Source of the DNA: Paenibacillus senegalimassiliensis
GTDB lineage: Bacteria > Bacillota > Bacilli > Paenibacillales > Paenibacillaceae
Direction: 5' to 3'
Assembly: GCF_001486585.1 (NCBI RefSeq)
Contig: NZ_LN909046.1
Span: 1,550,001-1,614,000 of the forward strand
DNA length: 64,000 nucleotides
Every line of letters begins with the position of its first letter. The first letter of the stretch is position 1. Shown here piece by piece: positions 60,649 through 64,000 of this stretch. Both the position numbers and the translations under genes were made by a program. The notes beneath the pieces were generated by a model. That model did no database searches. It saw nothing but the letters and a program-made list of their open reading frames with translations, and had not been told where the DNA came from.

Positions 60649-61280
60649 TCTATTTGTTTTGCTTCCACTTTTATTTTCAGTAGCAACACGGTATGACCAT
60701 CATCAATCACACTTTGAATGGAATCCGCTTGTTTATAATCATAATTTTTAAGATCATTTTCTCCTTGGACATAGATAGCCAGCACCTTGGTTTCACCAGG
60801 CTCTAAACCCGTTGATTTCTGATCAATCGTGTAAGCCCAAGATTTGATAATCGCTTGCTCAGAGAAGATGGTGTCATCTGCTATACTGTGAGGAGGTGAT
60901 TTGACCGATGGAGCATACATATACAGCAACGGTTGCTCGCTATCAGGATTAACAATACCAAACCCTGTATGCCCTTCCTCCACTTTATTCGGGCTTAACC
61001 CATAAGATATTTCCGTCAGGTGGTCAGGTTGTTTAACCCCTTCCTTATACGCCTCAACCCACATCGTCACCCAGCTTTGATCAGCAGAAGGAAGCTTCAA
61101 TTGAAAATCAAATAAGATCCCAAGCCCTGTTTGCTCAATAGCCTTTTGGTATTCTTGCTGTTCATTAGCGGCTATATCAGCAATTTTCTCATTGCTATTA
61201 GATGGAGTGCTGCACCCAGCAACCACTAAAGATAAAGTTAACACCATCATTGACAAAATCGAAAATCGTTTCTTCGCCAA
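60645..61280 (-). CDS. Lipoprotein of unknown function (paralogue of 12755-13438)
   Basis: 211 residues. The leader ends in VVAGCS, a lipobox. The mature part contains WVTMWVEAYKEGVKQPDHL and SIQSVIDDGHTVLLLKIKVE, aligned in position with WVDHYVNGEKQE and MIQDHQEVYVLRCVIS of the other lipoprotein, so the two share a family. The TTG start is preceded by AAGGAGCGGATTGTT. Function is not recognised. Its 3' end abuts the GNAT remnant. Confidence 0.7.
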   Translation of the reverse strand: MAKKRFSILSMMVLTLSLVVAGCSTPSNSNEKIADIAANEQQEYQKAIEQTGLGILFDFQLKLPSADQSWVTMWVEAYKEGVKQPDHLTEISYGLSPNKVEEGHTGFGIVNPDSEQPLLYMYAPSVKSPPHSIADDTIFSEQAIIKSWAYTIDQKSTGLEPGETKVLAIYVQGENDLKNYDYKQADSIQSVIDDGHTVLLLKIKVEAKQIE

Positions 61281-61296
61281 AACAATCCGCTCCTTA

Positions 61297-61761
61297 TCAA
61301 TTCAAAAAATCTTTGATGGGATTGATATGATGCTGATCATGCCATATAAAATCATGCAGATATTCAGTCAGGTTAAACTTATTACTGGGGTCCTTTGAGT
61401 TCTGTTCGATAACATGCGCAGGCATTGTTCTGATATCAGAGATGATTGCCTCCCGATAGAACACTGCTTTGTCAACCAACTCTTGGATGGAGATCGTCTT
61501 GGCGTAGACCATAGCCTGCTTATTGAACTCATCAAAATCGCCAAGCTCCAGCGCAACTGGCTGCCCTGTAGCCATCTTATGCACCGCTTCCTCGTAGAAA
61601 TATTTATCCCAGAGCATGATATGGCAAACGATGTCTTTGATCGTCCACTTGCCCTCTTCCAAGCTAGAATTCCAAATGTCTTCGGATTGTTCCTGAAGAG
61701 AACGAGCAAATTCAACCCATTCTTTAAATACTACGAGTAATGGTTCTAATTCAGCAGACAT
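61297..61761 (-). CDS. DinB/YfiT-like four-helix bundle protein (ClbS/DfsB type)
   Basis: 154 residues. EGKWTIKDIVCHIMLWDKYFYEEAV contains one metal-type His, and FIWHDQHHINPIKDFL the later His pair of DinB-superfamily proteins, which bind a metal and include thiol transferases and the ClbS colibactin hydrolase. Role unknown. The ATG at 61761 has AAAGGAG upstream at 10 nt, better than the TTG at 61770. Confidence 0.82.
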   Translation of the reverse strand: MSAELEPLLVVFKEWVEFARSLQEQSEDIWNSSLEEGKWTIKDIVCHIMLWDKYFYEEAVHKMATGQPVALELGDFDEFNKQAMVYAKTISIQELVDKAVFYREAIISDIRTMPAHVIEQNSKDPSNKFNLTEYLHDFIWHDQHHINPIKDFLN

Positions 61762-61818
61762 AGAGATCAAACTCCTTTATATTGGGATTGTTCTTCCGAT
61801 CAGTTCCGCTTAGCTTTG

Positions 61819-62361
61819 CTAGATGTCTAGCAGCTCTGCAACATGAACTAATTTGTTCTCCATACCTAAGTCCCCTTCCAGTCTGACAACCGGGCACGGC
61901 AAGGCGGCCAACCATTCTTCGTGCAAGGCTCTACTCCGTACTTCCAAGCCTGCGTGATCATACACCGATGCCCACTGCATGAATGTTAGATAAGACTCAT
62001 GCCGCTTTCCACCTACAACAATATCTTCCCCATATCTTTGCCACTCCCGCTGTTCCAGTCTCTTTATTCGGATTTCTTCAGGAATCCACATAAATAGGAC
62101 TACGTCGAAATACGGAATAAAGACATCTCCCCAACCGCATAAGGAACCGGATAACACCCATCTATCATGCTTTTGAAGATCAGGTCCCAGCAAATGAATT
62201 CTTTCCTCAACAGAACGGTTTTGGGTAAAAGGTTCTTCCGTAGGGTGCCAGAAATAATCGTCCGTATCCAGATGCCGATATCCGAATTTCTCGGAAATAG
62301 CTTTAGCTAATGTAGTTGTCCCCGAACCAGAAGCACCTAGGATGTGAATTCGGTTTATCAT
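61819..62361 (-). CDS. P-loop kinase-like ATPase (adenylate/shikimate kinase-like)
   Basis: 180 residues. Walker A GASGSGTTTLAKA follows the first strand, then LDTDDYFWHPTEEPF, a nucleoside-kinase-like substrate loop, and IKRLEQREWQRYG in the lid region. Annotated in related species as AAA family ATPase. Thr replaces Lys in the classical GKST/GKTT, that is SGSGTTT, an unusual feature also seen in this family. Substrate unknown. Confidence 0.78.
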   Translation of the reverse strand: MINRIHILGASGSGTTTLAKAISEKFGYRHLDTDDYFWHPTEEPFTQNRSVEERIHLLGPDLQKHDRWVLSGSLCGWGDVFIPYFDVVLFMWIPEEIRIKRLEQREWQRYGEDIVVGGKRHESYLTFMQWASVYDHAGLEVRSRALHEEWLAALPCPVVRLEGDLGMENKLVHVAELLDI

Positions 62362-62384
62362 ATTTGTTTGCTCACCTGCCTGCT

Positions 62385-62966
62385 TTAGACTTCTATAACT
62401 CCCTGCATCTCATACGGATAGTCAATTTGTTGTTTAACTATGGTAACAGCATCCTTATTCACCAGCAACTCAATGATATATAGCGCAAGATCAATGGAAG
62501 TAGATACTCCCCCTCCGGTAATCAGATTGCCATCCTTCACGATTCTTGTGGCAATGACCTCACTGCAATAAGGTGCGAGTAAATCATATACACCTGGATG
62601 AGTGGTGGCTTTTTTGTTTCTCAAAAATCCCGCGGCACCCAGCAGCAAAGACCCCGTACAAACCGATACGTGATACCTTACCCTTTCAGCTTGCTTGATC
62701 CACGTAATAAATTCATCATCATACCTTAAGTTCCGCGTTCCCATGCCCCCGGGAATGAAAATCATATCGTAATGCGATAAATCAGGTTTTACCTTATCCA
62801 CCTTAATCGTTAAGCCTAAATCATCAGACACCTCATCTGATACGCCGCATATATCCCAACTGACATCCTTGGTTTCTTCAAAGAGCTTCAGTCTGTGTAT
62901 CACATCATAAAAACCAATAAAATCTAAAAACGTTACTCCATTAAAAAGAATAAAGGCAATTCTCAC
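62385..62966 (-). CDS. DJ-1/PfpI-family protein
   Basis: 193 residues. The nucleophile elbow SVCTGSLLLGAAGFL contains the conserved Cys, DMIFIPGGMGTRNL is the preceding strand and loop, and KKATTHPGVYDLLAPY the His region. DJ-1/PfpI proteins include glyoxalases, chaperones and AraC-type ligand-binding domains; no helix-turn-helix is present here. The GTG has GGAGGTAGTGACAC upstream. Confidence 0.88.
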   Translation of the reverse strand: MRIAFILFNGVTFLDFIGFYDVIHRLKLFEETKDVSWDICGVSDEVSDDLGLTIKVDKVKPDLSHYDMIFIPGGMGTRNLRYDDEFITWIKQAERVRYHVSVCTGSLLLGAAGFLRNKKATTHPGVYDLLAPYCSEVIATRIVKDGNLITGGGVSTSIDLALYIIELLVNKDAVTIVKQQIDYPYEMQGVIEV

Positions 62967-63110
62967 GTGTCACTACCTCCTTCTAAATGATGTACTTCCT
63001 TCTTCTATTCTCGATGGCAGGTCTGGAACCCTTTCACGCTATCCTGTATTCTGCATGAAACGTGACCTCAAGGGCATTATAGGAAAAAATACAAAGAAGG
63101 AGTGACAGCT

Positions 63111-63965
63111 TTGTTCTATTACAAAGAGGGATTAATAAATGGTATCAAACCGGACAAACCCGATCCTGCTGCAGCGAAGGTACTTCAAGAGGCATTAGGC
63201 GGGCAATTTGGCGAGATGCGTACCATGATGCAGTATTTCTTTCAGAGCTCCAACTTCCGGGGTAAGGAAAAACAATTTCAGGATTTGCTTCGTGGCGTTT
63301 TCCTTGAAGAAATTGCACATGTAGAGCTTGTGCAGCATACGATCAACGCGTTATTGAACGATGCGGGTCTATCCAGCCCCGGTGATGCAGGGCAAGATCA
63401 GGCCCCGATTGACGAAGCCGTCAAACATGGTAATCCACACCACTTCATTATGGGGGCCAAGACCTCATTGCCCATAGATGCGGGCGGTAATCCTTGGAGC
63501 GGTTCATGGGTATATAGCCATGGAAATTTAATCAGCGATATGCTTAACAATGTTGTGCTGGAATCAACGGGAGTTTTGCAAAAAACACGGATCTACGAGA
63601 TGAGCTCCAATCAAACCTTCAGAGAAACGCTAGGCTTCTTAATCGTCCGGGATAATGCTCACCAGAATGCCTTTGCCAAAGCGTTGGAAACGTTAGGCGT
63701 TGACTGGGGCAAGCTGTTCCCTGTACCTAATTATGATATTAACAAGTATCCAGAATGCCGGAAGTTTGTCGACATGGGCTACCATAACATGCAATTTAAT
63801 TTCCGCTTGGACCCAACCCGTATCAGTGAGATTTATCAAGGTCAAACACCTAGCCGTAATGGCGGTTCACTATCCGTCACCGAGCCACCTGCGGAATTTC
63901 CAGTTCCCTTCTTACCAGAAATGCCAAACGAGCATAGTCCTGGTCTGCATGATATGCAAGTCTGA
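63111..63965 (+). CDS. Manganese catalase
   Basis: 284 residues. FGEMRTMMQYFFQSSNFRG and FLEEIAHVELVQHTINALL carry the Glu/His ligands of the dimanganese ferritin-like site, and WSGSWVYSHGNLISDMLNN plus RDNAHQNAFAKALE complete the set. The enzyme disproportionates hydrogen peroxide in the cytosol. The TTG at 63111 lies 8 nt after AAGGAG; the GTG at 63102 overlaps that site. No other catalase gene is in the window. Confidence 0.93.
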   Translation: MFYYKEGLINGIKPDKPDPAAAKVLQEALGGQFGEMRTMMQYFFQSSNFRGKEKQFQDLLRGVFLEEIAHVELVQHTINALLNDAGLSSPGDAGQDQAPIDEAVKHGNPHHFIMGAKTSLPIDAGGNPWSGSWVYSHGNLISDMLNNVVLESTGVLQKTRIYEMSSNQTFRETLGFLIVRDNAHQNAFAKALETLGVDWGKLFPVPNYDINKYPECRKFVDMGYHNMQFNFRLDPTRISEIYQGQTPSRNGGSLSVTEPPAEFPVPFLPEMPNEHSPGLHDMQV

Positions 63966-64000
63966 AAATAGAATTGGAAGTAATTCTATCATTTGACAAA

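Noticed and set aside
1-64000. CRISPR arrays, tRNA, rRNA and intact insertion sequences
   Set aside because: No regularly spaced repeats, no tRNA cloverleaf or rRNA sequences, and no transposase-like ORFs were seen.

Overview
This window looks like chromosomal DNA from a Paenibacillus or a close relative in the Paenibacillaceae. The signs are roughly 50% GC, strong Shine-Dalgarno sequences (GGAGG/AAGGAG) with frequent GTG and TTG starts, Gram-positive lipoproteins and signal peptides, a copper-amine-oxidase-N stalk protein, a Bacillus-type Des desaturase, Zur-type and cre-type operators, and T-tailed intrinsic terminators. No rRNA, tRNA, CRISPR array or intact insertion sequence was seen.

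Layout. 1-5.6 kb holds housekeeping and secreted genes: an S9 peptidase cut by the window edge, a Zn-ribbon protein, a HAD phosphatase, a GNAT/VanZ/secreted-protein operon, and a GH16 beta-glucanase under a cre-like palindrome. 5.7-11.9 kb carries the most notable locus, a TerB protein -> P-loop ATPase -> Lhr-like helicase operon with the architecture of the Shango anti-phage system. A pentapeptide-repeat gene lies directly downstream. Its leader contains a palindromic repeat, and a LexA-like box lies between it and a divergent M50 peptidase gene. 12-14.4 kb has a lipoprotein and a glutamate racemase.

14.5-20.5 kb is a nickel/opine-type ABC importer operon ending in a SAM methyltransferase. 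22.7-24.4 kb is a FeoB-like GTPase/permease, divergent from a MacB-like ABC exporter pair. 40.7-47.1 kb is a second nickel/opine-type ABC operon headed by a MATE exporter. All three metal-related units (20.4, 24.4 and 47.1 kb) carry 15-bp sequences close to the Bacillus Zur box TCGTAAT-N-ATTACGA on or next to their promoters. I infer that they form a zinc-starvation regulon, probably for metallophore-type uptake, whatever their nickel-like annotations say.

31.8-37.6 kb is a self-contained five-gene operon: phosphodiesterase, ABC binding protein, two permeases and a tyrosine phosphatase. It has a GntR regulator and a palindromic operator, and probably serves uptake and dephosphorylation of a phosphorylated solute. 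37.6-40.6 kb is a TetR/MMPL efflux pair. 47-54.5 kb has an MmyB-like regulator divergent from fabF, a GATase, Des preceded by two overlapping small ORFs, HU, a cold-shock protein, a tyrosine recombinase lacking its first catalytic Arg, and malic enzyme. 54.7-64 kb is a series of small enzymes (macro domain, cupin, Rrf2, several GNATs, DinB, DJ-1) ending with a Mn-catalase.

Three places (20.4, 22.15 and 51.64 kb) look like single-base indels near gene ends. They may be real mutations or residual sequence errors.
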